Source of the DNA: Paenibacillus sp. V4I7
GTDB taxonomy: Bacteria; Bacillota; Bacilli; Paenibacillales; NBRC-103111
Direction: 5' to 3'
NCBI RefSeq assembly: GCF_030817275.1
Contig: NZ_JAUSZD010000002.1
Location: forward strand, 1,922,001-1,986,000
DNA: 64,000 nucleotides
The notes below the pieces were generated by a model, which saw only the letters and a program-made list of their open reading frames with translations, was not told the origin of the DNA and did not search any database. A program made the position numbers and the translations under genes. Each line of letters opens with the position of its first letter. Position 1 is the stretch's first letter. This document shows positions 1-7,325 of this stretch, piece by piece.

Positions 1-1
1 A

Positions 2-325
2 GCTAAAGAAGGCTTCAACCTTCGCGTTGTCAATGCACGTTTCATTAAACCGCTTGATGAAGCTTACTTACTCCAGCTAGCAAGTGAGTCCATTCCAATC
101 ATTACGATGGAAGAGGGTTCTATCCAAGGCGGACTTGGCAGCAGTGTAGTAGAATTCTACGCAGCCAAAGGTGTCGTAGGATTACACGTGCAAATAATGG
201 GTATCCCGGATTACTTCGTTGAGCATGGAAGCGTGAAGGAACAGCGAGAAGAAGTTGGACTTACCACACAAAACTTAATCACTGAAGTGAAGAAGCTAGT
301 GCCACGTAAACGACAACGAGCTTAG
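2..325 (+). CDS. dxs: 1-deoxy-D-xylulose-5-phosphate synthase, C-terminal end (5' truncated by window)
   Basis: The last 107 codons of a Dxs-type thiamine-diphosphate enzyme, which condenses pyruvate and glyceraldehyde-3-phosphate in the first step of the MEP isoprenoid pathway. The visible part is the C-terminal transketolase-like domain, with VNARFIKPLDE, the conserved ITMEEGS segment and GGLGSSVVEF, followed by IPDYFVEHGS. It is open from base 2, so the start lies outside the window. tlyA follows directly, the same order as in the B. subtilis dxs-yqxC region. The basic tail (RKRQR) is ordinary for the family. Confidence 0.9.
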   Translation, partial: AKEGFNLRVVNARFIKPLDEAYLLQLASESIPIITMEEGSIQGGLGSSVVEFYAAKGVVGLHVQIMGIPDYFVEHGSVKEQREEVGLTTQNLITEVKKLVPRKRQRA

Positions 326-361
326 GCTATGGATGATAAGAATAGGAGTAACATAAACACA

Positions 362-1195
362 ATGTCATCAGATAAAGAACGATTGGATCTATTGCTTCTT
401 GAACAAGGCTATTTTGAAAGCAGAGAAAAGGCAAAGGCCGCCATTATGGCAGGCCTTGTTTTTGCTGATGAAGAACCTGTAGATAAAGCGGGTATGAAGA
501 TCAGCAGGAAGGCTGTTTTGAAAGTGAAAGGTGCGCTTCATCCTTATGTGAGTAGAGGCGGTCTTAAGCTAGAGAAGGCATTGAAGCAATTTGATATCGA
601 TTTAAATGGAGCAGTTATGCTTGATATTGGAGCCTCGACAGGCGGATTTACAGACTGTGCTCTGCAAAATGGCGCCTCTTCTGTGTACGCTGTCGATGTT
701 GGCTATAATCAATTGGACTGGTCGCTTCGTAATGACGAACGTGTTCATGTTATGGAGAGAACGAATTTTCGCTATACAAAAATGGAGGATTTGAACGGTC
801 CACGTCCTACATTTGCAAGCATTGATGTTTCTTTCATTTCGCTGCGTATTATTTTACCGCCACTGAAAGAGATCTTGTTAGATCAGGGACGAGTGGTTGC
901 CCTCATTAAACCTCAGTTCGAGGCGGGTAGAGAGAAAGTTGGCAAATCCGGTGTTGTTCGCGACCCTGATGTGCATGTGGATGTGTTGACCATTGTGTTA
1001 ACTTTTGCAGAAGAGTTAGGGTTTCGCTTGAAAGGGCTGACCTACTCACCAATCACAGGAGGGGAAGGGAATATTGAATTCCTTGCCTATTGGTCTAGTG
1101 ATGCGGCTGAGGATACCTCTCTTGCTGAAGCTTCTTCTCTGAAAGATTTGATTGCAGTGACAGTCAAAGAAGCACAAAAATTGCATGGCAAATAA
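362..1195 (+). CDS. tlyA: TlyA family S4-domain rRNA (cytidine-2'-O)-methyltransferase
   Basis: 277 residues, close to the usual length for the TlyA/YqxC family. An N-terminal S4 RNA-binding domain (about residues 1-60, starting SSDKERLDLLLLEQG) is followed by an FtsJ/RrmJ-like Rossmann methyltransferase. That part has the SAM loop LDIGASTGGFTDC near residue 85, then VDVGYNQLDW and ALIKPQFE. The family 2'-O-methylates cytidines in rRNA. I chose the ATG at 362 because it matches the family's N-terminus and follows AGGAG (about 344-348), although the spacing is long; an in-frame ATG at 329 has no convincing ribosome binding site. It lies directly after dxs and probably shares its transcript. 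Confidence 0.88.
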   Translation: MSSDKERLDLLLLEQGYFESREKAKAAIMAGLVFADEEPVDKAGMKISRKAVLKVKGALHPYVSRGGLKLEKALKQFDIDLNGAVMLDIGASTGGFTDCALQNGASSVYAVDVGYNQLDWSLRNDERVHVMERTNFRYTKMEDLNGPRPTFASIDVSFISLRIILPPLKEILLDQGRVVALIKPQFEAGREKVGKSGVVRDPDVHVDVLTIVLTFAEELGFRLKGLTYSPITGGEGNIEFLAYWSSDAAEDTSLAEASSLKDLIAVTVKEAQKLHGK

Positions 1196-1198
1196 ACT

Positions 1199-1241
1199 CA
1201 TCTTTGAGAACGCCTTTTTGCGGCCCAGAGATGGGTTTTTT
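1199..1241 (+). terminator. Rho-independent terminator after tlyA
   Basis: CATCTTTG (1199-1206) pairs with CAGAGATG (1226-1233) with one G-U pair. An inner CGC/GCG pairing and a run of six T (1236-1241) complete it. It ends the dxs-tlyA transcript. Confidence 0.6.
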
Positions 1242-1393
1242 CAGTAGATAGGAAAGTATCAGTTTCATACTTTTGCTTTGCATCTACCTTGACAAACGCA
1301 CTCGTCCCTAAGGGACGATGGAATCGTTTATCCTTACTTCATAAAAAAGGATTTTCCAGGTAAATCCGCGAATACTATGGCGAGGTGAAGGAC

Positions 1394-1846
1394 ATGGAAC
1401 AAGGCGATGTTAAAGTCATTTTGTTAATCCTGATCATAGTTGTAGGCATTATCTTTTGGCGATTCAAAAGGTGGCTAGACGGACCGAATAAGAAGCGAAG
1501 AAGGATTCCCAGACACTCCGAAATACCACAGGATGAAGTCGTGGAGCTGCTTGAAGGAGCTGGCTTCGATGTGCTTGCTAGTAAAACCAGAATTCCCATC
1601 AGCATGATGATTAATGAAAGAGAACAGCTGGAAAGCCGATTATTCATCGACTATTTTGCCCAGAAAGATGAACAAATTTACCTCGTGAAAGTAGCGAAGG
1701 AACGTAAACCGCTAGAAATGACAGGAAGCGCTGTTCGCGATATGCTGCTAGCCTATAGTCTGATATATCCAGAAGCTGACGGCGTGCTATATGTGGATAT
1801 GGCTCTAAACAAAATTAAAAAAATCACATTTCATATAGAGGTGTAA
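1394..1846 (+). CDS. Uncharacterised membrane-anchored protein between tlyA and ahrC
   Basis: 150 residues, function not recognised. One N-terminal membrane helix (about residues 5-22, [15 protein letters not shown]) is followed by a basic stretch and a cytoplasmic domain of about 110 residues. The domain contains [20 protein letters not shown] and later [19 protein letters not shown]. The acidic-then-lysine spacing (D...E-x-YLVKV) faintly resembles PD-(D/E)xK nuclease-fold cores, but this is only a guess. ATG 1394 is preferred because GAGGTG (1382-1387) sits six bases upstream; GTG 1385 is an alternative. It stops two bases before ahrC, so the two are probably co-transcribed. A perfect hairpin, CGTCCC-TAA-GGGACG, lies upstream at 1303-1317. 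Confidence 0.75.
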   Translation: MEQGDVKVILLILIIVVGIIFWRFKRWLDGPNKKRRRIPRHSEIPQDEVVELLEGAGFDVLASKTRIPISMMINEREQLESRLFIDYFAQKDEQIYLVKVAKERKPLEMTGSAVRDMLLAYSLIYPEADGVLYVDMALNKIKKITFHIEV

Positions 1847-1848
1847 GG

Positions 1849-2298
1849 ATGAAAGGTCAAAGGCATGTAAAAATCAGAGAGATTATCACGAACCACGAGA
1901 TTGAGACACAGGATGAATTGGTGGAGACTCTTCGGGCTGCTGGCTTTCATGTCACACAGGCTACAGTCTCACGCGATATCAAAGAGCTTCATCTGATTAA
2001 GGTTCCCTTGGATGATGGCCGATATAAGTACTCCATGCCGGCCGATCAGCGATTTAATCCGATGCAAAGACTGCGTAGAGCATTGAGTGACCATTTTGTT
2101 AGCATTGACCATACCGACAATCTTGTCGTGATGAAATGTTTGCCAGGTACGGCAAACACGATTTGCGCACTTATTGATAATCTAGAATGGAGCGGTGTCA
2201 TGGGGACGATTTGCGGAGATGATACCATTCTTGTGATTTGCCGCGGCAAAGAGAACAGCCTTACTTTTGTAAATGAAGTCATGTCATTACTATCTTAA
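1849..2298 (+). CDS. ahrC: Arginine repressor AhrC/ArgR
   Basis: 149 residues, the full ArgR length. The N-terminal winged helix (about 1-70) carries [18 protein letters not shown], the recognition-helix signature of the family. The C-terminal hexamerisation and arginine-binding domain shows [14 protein letters not shown] and [11 protein letters not shown]. With arginine bound, the family represses arginine biosynthesis and activates catabolism. The gene begins GTG/ATG-close to the preceding stop (1846), which suggests translational coupling. The ahrC-recN order is conserved in Bacillales. Confidence 0.95.
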   Translation: MKGQRHVKIREIITNHEIETQDELVETLRAAGFHVTQATVSRDIKELHLIKVPLDDGRYKYSMPADQRFNPMQRLRRALSDHFVSIDHTDNLVVMKCLPGTANTICALIDNLEWSGVMGTICGDDTILVICRGKENSLTFVNEVMSLLS

Positions 2299-2313
2299 TT
2301 TCAGGAGGAGCAC

Positions 2314-4041
2314 ATGCTTACAGAACTTTCGATTCGTAATTTGGCTGTTATTGAACATGTACATATTCGTTTCAAAGCTGGTTTTCATGTCCTAACAGGC
2401 GAAACAGGTGCAGGTAAATCGATCATCATCGATGCTTTAACTCTCATTGTTGGCGGCAGAGGATCTTCGGAGTTGGTACGTTACGGTGCAGACAAAGCAG
2501 AGATAGAAGCAATGTTTGAATTACCATCCTCGCATCCGGTTTGGCATACGCTTACAGAACTCGGTATAAGTGCAGATGCCAGTGAGCATTTGCTCATTCG
2601 TAGAGAAATCACCGCAACGGGTAAAAGCTCCAGCCGAATTAATGGTCAGCTTGTCAACTTGACAATGCTTCGTAAAACGGGAGAGTGGCTGGTTAATATT
2701 CATGGTCAGCATGAGCATCAATCCCTGCTGAATGTAGATGAACATATTCATTCTCTTGATTTATTCGGTGATTCTGAAGTTGAGGCTGCGAAAAAAAACT
2801 ATCAAGCTAGCTATGATCAATATATAAAGCTGCAAAAAGAGCTGCGAGAGCTTCAAGAAACAAGCAAACAGGCGCTTCAAATGCTAGATTTATATCGTTT
2901 TCAAATCGATGAAATTTCGGCTGCAAAGCTCAAAATGGGGGAAGATGAGACCTTAATCGAAGAGAAGAGAAAATTGGCTAACGCGGAAAAATTATTTCAA
3001 AGCTCTTCCGAGGCTTATGATTTCCTCTATGCCACGAACCGTGGCTTAGATGCGGCCGGAAAGGCAGTTTCCAGACTTCAGGATATCGTTCAACTCGATC
3101 CAACGAAGCTAAGTCCTCTTCTTGAGCAGGCGCAATCCGCTTATTATCAGATGGAAGACGCAGCTTATCAACTGCGCGACTATCGAGATGGCATCGAGTT
3201 TAACCCTTCACGTTTGGATTTTATTGAACAAAGATTAGATATGATCACGTCTCTTAGGCGAAAATATGGAGAGAATATTAAAGAAATACTCGTTTATTTG
3301 GATAAAATAAAAAGCGAAGTCGATACCATTGAAAATAAAGATGAGCATATTCGCAAATTAGAGGACAAGCTTGCGGCCGAAGAAAAGCAGTTGGGCGTGG
3401 CGGCTTTGGATCTTTCCAATTTGCGCAAAGGAATTGCTGAACAGCTTGCAGGTCAAATTGAGCATGAACTTCGTGATCTACAGATGGAACGCACGCAGTT
3501 CCGTGTACAAGTGGAACAAACACTTGACGAACGAGGCATTCTTGTTGAAGGTAACAAAGTACGGTACTCACGGCAAGGAATCGATCAAATTGAATTTCTC
3601 ATGGCACCCAATCCTGGAGAGCCTTTACGCGGTCTTAGTAAAATTGCTTCTGGCGGGGAGCTCTCTCGTATTATGCTCGCGATGAAAACAATATTTGCAC
3701 GTATTGATCAAATTCCTGTACTTGTTTTCGACGAAGTGGATACAGGTGTAAGTGGCCGCGCGGCGCAAGCTATTGCAGAAAAAATATCTACTTTGTCGAC
3801 AAATTGCCAAGTTTTCTCGATTACACATTTACCACAAGTGGCTAGTTTCGCTGATGTTCATTTCTATATTCGGAAAGAAGTGGATCAAGAACGAACGTTT
3901 ACACGTGTTCAAGATATGCCTGATTCTGGACGAATTGAGGAATTAGCGAGAATGCTTGGCGGTGTCGAAGTGACGGAAACCACACTGCATCATGCAGGGG
4001 AAATGCTTGCCATGGCAAGAAATAAGAAAGCAAGGGCATGA
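2314..4041 (+). CDS. recN: DNA repair protein RecN
   Basis: 575 residues, an SMC-like ATPase acting early in double-strand break repair. Walker A GETGAGKS lies at residues 29-36. The middle is a long coiled coil (about 150-370, rich in E, K, Q and L). The C-terminal half has the ABC signature SGGELSRIMLAMK and Walker B LVFDEVDTGVSG, then FSITHLPQVA. AGGAGGAG directly before ATG 2314 is a strong ribosome binding site. It follows ahrC by 15 bases and is probably in the same operon; spoIVB follows, as in B. subtilis. Confidence 0.96.
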   Translation: MLTELSIRNLAVIEHVHIRFKAGFHVLTGETGAGKSIIIDALTLIVGGRGSSELVRYGADKAEIEAMFELPSSHPVWHTLTELGISADASEHLLIRREITATGKSSSRINGQLVNLTMLRKTGEWLVNIHGQHEHQSLLNVDEHIHSLDLFGDSEVEAAKKNYQASYDQYIKLQKELRELQETSKQALQMLDLYRFQIDEISAAKLKMGEDETLIEEKRKLANAEKLFQSSSEAYDFLYATNRGLDAAGKAVSRLQDIVQLDPTKLSPLLEQAQSAYYQMEDAAYQLRDYRDGIEFNPSRLDFIEQRLDMITSLRRKYGENIKEILVYLDKIKSEVDTIENKDEHIRKLEDKLAAEEKQLGVAALDLSNLRKGIAEQLAGQIEHELRDLQMERTQFRVQVEQTLDERGILVEGNKVRYSRQGIDQIEFLMAPNPGEPLRGLSKIASGGELSRIMLAMKTIFARIDQIPVLVFDEVDTGVSGRAAQAIAEKISTLSTNCQVFSITHLPQVASFADVHFYIRKEVDQERTFTRVQDMPDSGRIEELARMLGGVEVTETTLHHAGEMLAMARNKKARA

Positions 4042-4159
4042 AAGTATAGATAGTCAGCATTTTCAGTTATAAAACGGGGAGAGTGGGGTTAACTTAAAGG
4101 TACGCATTTGACGACGACAATCGTCAGGGCTCAAGGAAGTGTGAAGGAGCGTGAAGATA

Positions 4160-5500
4160 TTGCAATCCAGCAAAAGAAAAAGATTGTTCGGACTCCTGCT
4201 CGTCTTCTTCGTTTGTATGGTAAGTTTGTCTCCGCCTTTTCAAAGCTTTGCCTCCTTCCCTCAGGAACTTCGCTTATTCAGCGGTCAGGGGAAGCAGCTC
4301 CAATTAACAATGCCGGTCAACGCCCAAGTCACGGTAAAAGATACGGATATTGTAAAGGTAAACGGCAATGCCAAGCACTCATTTCAAGTTAATTTGAAAG
4401 AACCCATCTCGTTGCAATCCGATCACTCTGGGCAAACAGAAATGAAGCTCAAGCTATTCGGTGCAATCCCCATCAAGACAGTTAAGGTCAATGTAGTGCC
4501 GGATTTGAAAGTCATCCCAGGTGGTCAAACGATCGGTGTGAAAATTAAGTCTGCCGGTATTTTGGTCGTAGGTCATCATTTAGTAACTGTTGCCCAAGAC
4601 CAAAAAGTTTCACCTGGTGAAGAAGCGAAAATTCAAGTAGGTGATTTAATTACTAAGATCAATGGCAAAGATTCTAAGGATGTTAGTAAAGTTGCTGATC
4701 TTGTAGCCAAATCCGGAGAAAACAAAACACCGCTGGAGCTAAAAATCCTTCGTAACAATGAAGAAATTATTGTGAAGCTGCAGCCCGTCTATGACGTCGT
4801 AGATAAGTCCTATCGCTTAGGTCTGTACATTCGGGATTCAGCTGCGGGTGTTGGTACTCTAACCTTCTACGCACCAGATCAAGGCGTATACGGGGCATTG
4901 GGACATGTTATCACGGATATGGATACCCAAACGCCAATCATCGTTGGTGACGGCGATATTGTGTATTCTAATGTCACCTCTATTTCTAAGAGTCATAACG
5001 GAGATCCAGGTGAGAAACATGCTACCTTGTACAAAGATAGTAAAGTGATTGGTAATATCGAAAGAAACACGGCATTTGGTATTTTTGGAAAAATGTATGC
5101 TGCTCCTGACCATAGCTTGGATAAAGAAGCCATACCTGTTGCTTTCGCTGAAGAAGTGAAAGAAGGCCCTGCTCAAATTTATACGGTTGTGGAAGGGCAG
5201 AAGGTCGAGAAATTTGACATTCAAGTTGTCCATGTATCCAAACAAGACATACCAGGAACAAAAGGTATGGTGATTAAAATCACGGATCCGCGATTATTAG
5301 ATAAAACAGGCGGTATTGTTCAAGGGATGAGTGGCAGCCCTATTATCCAGAATGGCAAGTTAATCGGAGCCGTTACACATGTATTTGTAAATGATCCTAC
5401 AAGTGGTTACGGTTGTTTCATAGAATGGATGCTTCAGGACTCAGGTATTATCCTTAGACCTTCTTCAGGAGCCTCTCACAAAGAATCAAAGGCGAGCTAG
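4160..5500 (+). CDS. spoIVB: Stage IV sporulation protein B, S55-family serine protease with PDZ domain
   Basis: About 446 residues. A hydrophobic N-terminal helix (LFGLLLVFFVCMVSL) would secrete or anchor it in the space between forespore and mother cell. A PDZ domain spans about residues 115-195 (SAGILVVGHHLV, GDLITKINGKD). The C-terminal S55 peptidase region has GALGHVITDMDT with the catalytic His and GMSGSPIIQNGKLIGAVTHV with the catalytic Ser. In B. subtilis SpoIVB is made under sigma-G and triggers pro-sigma-K cleavage by SpoIVFB. Start: AAGGAG (4144-4149) is ten bases before TTG 4160 but only one base before GTG 4151, so TTG is favoured; GTG 4151 would add three residues. Confidence 0.93.
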   Translation: MQSSKRKRLFGLLLVFFVCMVSLSPPFQSFASFPQELRLFSGQGKQLQLTMPVNAQVTVKDTDIVKVNGNAKHSFQVNLKEPISLQSDHSGQTEMKLKLFGAIPIKTVKVNVVPDLKVIPGGQTIGVKIKSAGILVVGHHLVTVAQDQKVSPGEEAKIQVGDLITKINGKDSKDVSKVADLVAKSGENKTPLELKILRNNEEIIVKLQPVYDVVDKSYRLGLYIRDSAAGVGTLTFYAPDQGVYGALGHVITDMDTQTPIIVGDGDIVYSNVTSISKSHNGDPGEKHATLYKDSKVIGNIERNTAFGIFGKMYAAPDHSLDKEAIPVAFAEEVKEGPAQIYTVVEGQKVEKFDIQVVHVSKQDIPGTKGMVIKITDPRLLDKTGGIVQGMSGSPIIQNGKLIGAVTHVFVNDPTSGYGCFIEWMLQDSGIILRPSSGASHKESKAS

Positions 5501-5522
5501 AAGCCTTTGATTCTTTATTTAA
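5480..5522 (+). terminator. Terminator overlapping the end of spoIVB
   Basis: A perfect 14-bp stem: 5480-5493 pairs with 5503-5516 (GCCTTTGATTCTTT) around a 9-base loop that contains the spoIVB stop codon. A T-rich tail follows. Confidence 0.75.
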
Positions 5523-5566
5523 TTTTAACCTCATTCTACAAGGAAAAACACGACTTTATGTGAATA

Positions 5567-5573
5567 TGTCGAA
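5567..5573 (-). promoter_or_regulatory. 0A box (distal) upstream of spo0A
   Basis: TGTCGAA, a perfect reverse-complement match to the Spo0A~P binding core TTCGACA, 160 bases before the spo0A start. It is one of three in this gap. Confidence 0.6.
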
Positions 5574-5642
5574 AAATGTTGGAAACAGAAGATAAATATA
5601 TTATTATATAAGAAAGTGAATTAAAAGAAAAGAAAAATAATA

Positions 5643-5649
5643 TTCGACA
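5643..5649 (+). promoter_or_regulatory. 0A box immediately upstream of the -35 of spo0A
   Basis: TTCGACA, a perfect 0A box. It ends one base before the sigma-H-like -35 element at 5650-5658, a position suited to activation by Spo0A~P. Confidence 0.7.
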
Positions 5650-5678
5650 GAAGGAATTTAAGTTGGGGTGTCGAATAC
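5650..5678 (+). promoter_or_regulatory. Sigma-H-type promoter of spo0A
   Basis: GAAGGAATT (5650-5658), an 11-base gap, then GTCGAATAC (5670-5678). The B. subtilis sigma-H consensus is RnAGGAwwW-N11-12-RnnGAATww; only the last base departs from it. B. subtilis spo0A has a sigma-H promoter (Ps) in this position. Confidence 0.7.
5669..5675 (-). promoter_or_regulatory. 0A box overlapping the -10 of the spo0A promoter
   Basis: TGTCGAA, a perfect 0A box that shares the bases of the -10 element (GTCGAAT). Binding here would be expected to block RNA polymerase. This suggests negative as well as positive autoregulation (inference). Confidence 0.65.
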
Positions 5679-5733
5679 CTTTACTTAAGAGAGAAATACC
5701 AACTTGTATGAGTAGCTAAAGGAGGATTTTAAG

Positions 5734-6528
5734 TTGCAAAAAATTCAAGTGTTACTAGCAGATGACAATCGTGAGTTTACCCATTTATTATCAGAGTTCA
5801 TTGGTGAGCAAGAGGATATGGAAATTGTAGGAGTGGCGTACAACGGTAACGAGGTTCTTCGTTTTCTTGAACAACAACGTGATTTGCCGGATGTACTCAT
5901 TTTAGATATTATTATGCCTCACTTGGATGGTCTGGGTGTACTTGAGAAAATGCGTGAGATGAATCTTCCCACACAACCGAAAATCATCATGCTAACCGCT
6001 TTTGGACAAGAAAATATCACTCAAAAAGCTGTGCAACTTGGAGCCTCTTACTACATTCTCAAGCCTTTTGATATGGATACGCTAACGAACCGAATTCGCC
6101 AGCTTGTTGGTAACAATCAAGCTTCCGCAACGACTTCAACAACACGAGCAAATATTGTACATATGCCTAAAGGTAAAAACTTAGATGCTAATATCACCAG
6201 CATCATACATGAAATTGGCGTTCCTGCGCATATTAAAGGATATCAATATCTTCGCGAAGCGATCACGATGGTATACAACAATATCGAAATCCTTGGTGCG
6301 ATCACCAAAACTTTGTACCCAGCTATAGCTGAGAAGTACAAGACTACACCAAGCCGCGTTGAGCGCGCCATCCGTCATGCGATTGAAGTTGCTTGGACGC
6401 GCGGCAACATCGATTCCATCTCGTTTATTTTCGGATATACGATTAACATCTCGAAGTCCAAACCGACAAATTCGGAGTTCATCGCGATGGTGGCAGATAA
6501 GCTTCGCATCGAGCATAAGGTTTCTTGA
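5734..6528 (+). CDS. spo0A: Sporulation master regulator Spo0A
   Basis: 264 residues, the normal length. The receiver domain (1-120) has the acidic pocket DD at 10-11, phosphoacceptor D58 ([12 protein letters not shown]), T88-region MLTAFG and the conserved Lys in YYILKPFD. The C-terminal DNA-binding domain carries [19 protein letters not shown] and [16 protein letters not shown]. Translation starts at TTG 5734, eight bases after AAAGGAGG (5718-5725). The gene follows spoIVB but has its own regulated promoter (see the 0A boxes). Phosphorelay input would come from Spo0B or kinases not in this window. Confidence 0.97.
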   Translation: MQKIQVLLADDNREFTHLLSEFIGEQEDMEIVGVAYNGNEVLRFLEQQRDLPDVLILDIIMPHLDGLGVLEKMREMNLPTQPKIIMLTAFGQENITQKAVQLGASYYILKPFDMDTLTNRIRQLVGNNQASATTSTTRANIVHMPKGKNLDANITSIIHEIGVPAHIKGYQYLREAITMVYNNIEILGAITKTLYPAIAEKYKTTPSRVERAIRHAIEVAWTRGNIDSISFIFGYTINISKSKPTNSEFIAMVADKLRIEHKVS

Positions 6529-6567
6529 GAGGGTTAGAATCTTTGTAGTGTCTTGGAGGTCATCAGA

Positions 6568-6801
6568 ATGAAATATGAGCTCGGTCGTTGCCTGCTTAGT
6601 GAGCGATTAATTGAATCCAACATGACTGCCTTTGAACTCGCTCGAACTTTGCTATACAAGCCAGAGCGGATTACCGACTTTGTTGAAAACAAAAGAATCA
6701 TGCCGCTTAAGTCTGCTATATCTATCGCTGACACCTTGGGGTGTGACGTGAATGATTTGTATGAATTGGTCACGATTGAGTCTAACGTTTTGAATGGATG
6801 A
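6568..6801 (+). CDS. Small XRE/Cro-type helix-turn-helix protein
   Basis: 77 residues, almost entirely one Cro/CI-like HTH domain: RLIESNMTAFELARTLLYKP as the first helices, then FVENKRIMPLKSAISIADTLGC and DVNDLYEL, the usual end of such domains. It has no sensor domain. The start ATG 6568 follows GGAGGT (6555-6560) by seven bases. It lies 39 bases after spo0A and before a terminator, so it may be co-transcribed with spo0A. Its target is unknown. Confidence in the fold is good; the role is not assignable. Confidence 0.75.
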   Translation: MKYELGRCLLSERLIESNMTAFELARTLLYKPERITDFVENKRIMPLKSAISIADTLGCDVNDLYELVTIESNVLNG

Positions 6802-6823
6802 CCGTACTACTATATATCAAAAA

Positions 6824-6852
6824 GGGGCGCTCTTCCAGAGCGTTCTTTTTAG
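6824..6852 (+). terminator. Terminator after the spo0A-HTH pair
   Basis: CGCTCT (6828-6833), loop TCC, AGAGCG (6837-6842), then TTCTTTTT. It is a compact intrinsic terminator. Confidence 0.7.
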
Positions 6853-6916
6853 TTTATTAAAAACTTACAATGAACAATTCTTTGATATCATTGACATTGA
6901 CGGAAGAGGGGAATGT

Positions 6917-6952
6917 CAGAAGGACTACCTATGATGATTGGTAGTCCTTCTG
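6917..6952. repeat. Perfect 13-bp hairpin between convergent transcripts
   Basis: CAGAAGGACTACC (6917-6929) and its exact reverse complement (6940-6952) around a 10-base loop. Neither side has a clean T run, though the plus side is moderately T-rich. It may end the minus-strand YjcZ-like transcript or act as a bidirectional barrier. Confidence 0.5.
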
Positions 6953-6967
6953 TATTTGCTTTCTAAA

Positions 6968-7063
6968 TTACCAAACAAAAGCGCTAGTGATGATAACCAG
7001 TAAAATGAATAGTACCAAGATTGCTGCTGAAGAAGTATAACCTACGCCAGTTCCACAACTCAT
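6968..7063 (-). CDS. YjcZ-family sporulation miniprotein
   Basis: A 31-residue peptide starting MSCGTGVGYTSS and continuing with AAILVLFILLVIITSAFVW, one membrane-spanning helix. The YjcZ family in Bacillales has the same plan: MSCG or a similar Gly/Ser/Tyr-rich start, then a single hydrophobic helix of the type VLFILLIIV. These peptides are found in spores or spore coats. GGAGG lies nine bases before the ATG on the minus strand (7074-7078). The gene is convergent with the spo0A-HTH unit. The identification is by pattern only, but length, start and ribosome binding site all agree. Confidence 0.75.
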   Translation of the reverse strand: MSCGTGVGYTSSAAILVLFILLVIITSAFVW

Positions 7064-7211
7064 CCGAATCAACCTCCAACTGAAAGTGGTTTGTGTTTCA
7101 AGATAGCTTATGACTATTTTTGAGGAATGTTTGGGCGAATCGACTGATTGTGCTATTGTCCCTAATCTTGAAAAAAAATGTGACTTTCTAGCCGATTAAG
7201 GAGCATTGCCC

Positions 7212-7271
7212 ATGCTTGGAATTAGGGTTGTTAATCAAATCTTGGAACCATACGATGTGGATTTACGTTAA
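7212..7271 (+). CDS. Possible 19-codon leader ORF (uncertain)
   Basis: ATG at 7212 follows AAGGAG (7198-7203) with an ideal eight-base gap. It encodes MLGIRVVNQILEPYDVDLR and stops at 7271, 54 bases before the MBL-fold gene. No similarity is recognised. It may be a leader peptide or chance. The rest of 7064-7325 holds no other gene I can support; CCCTAAT (7160-7166) could pair with ATTAGGG (7220-7226). Confidence 0.2.
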   Translation: MLGIRVVNQILEPYDVDLR

Positions 7272-7325
7272 TACATCTAGTCATAAAAGACTATTCCAAT
7301 ACGTTTAAGCATGGAGGCAGAGAAG

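Noticed and set aside
1289..1317. TTGACA (1289-1294) as a -35 for the 1394 gene
   Set aside because: At 17 bases there is only GGGACG, part of a perfect hairpin; no -10 is present.
4108..4392. A 94-codon ORF overlapping the start of spoIVB
   Set aside because: Out of frame with spoIVB, basic and featureless; spoIVB signal and PDZ parts are clear in the other frame.
6912..6962. A 16-codon ORF starting at ATG 6913 after AGAGGGG
   Set aside because: It is formed by the 13-bp hairpin itself; the peptide has no features, and the hairpin is better explained as a transcription signal.
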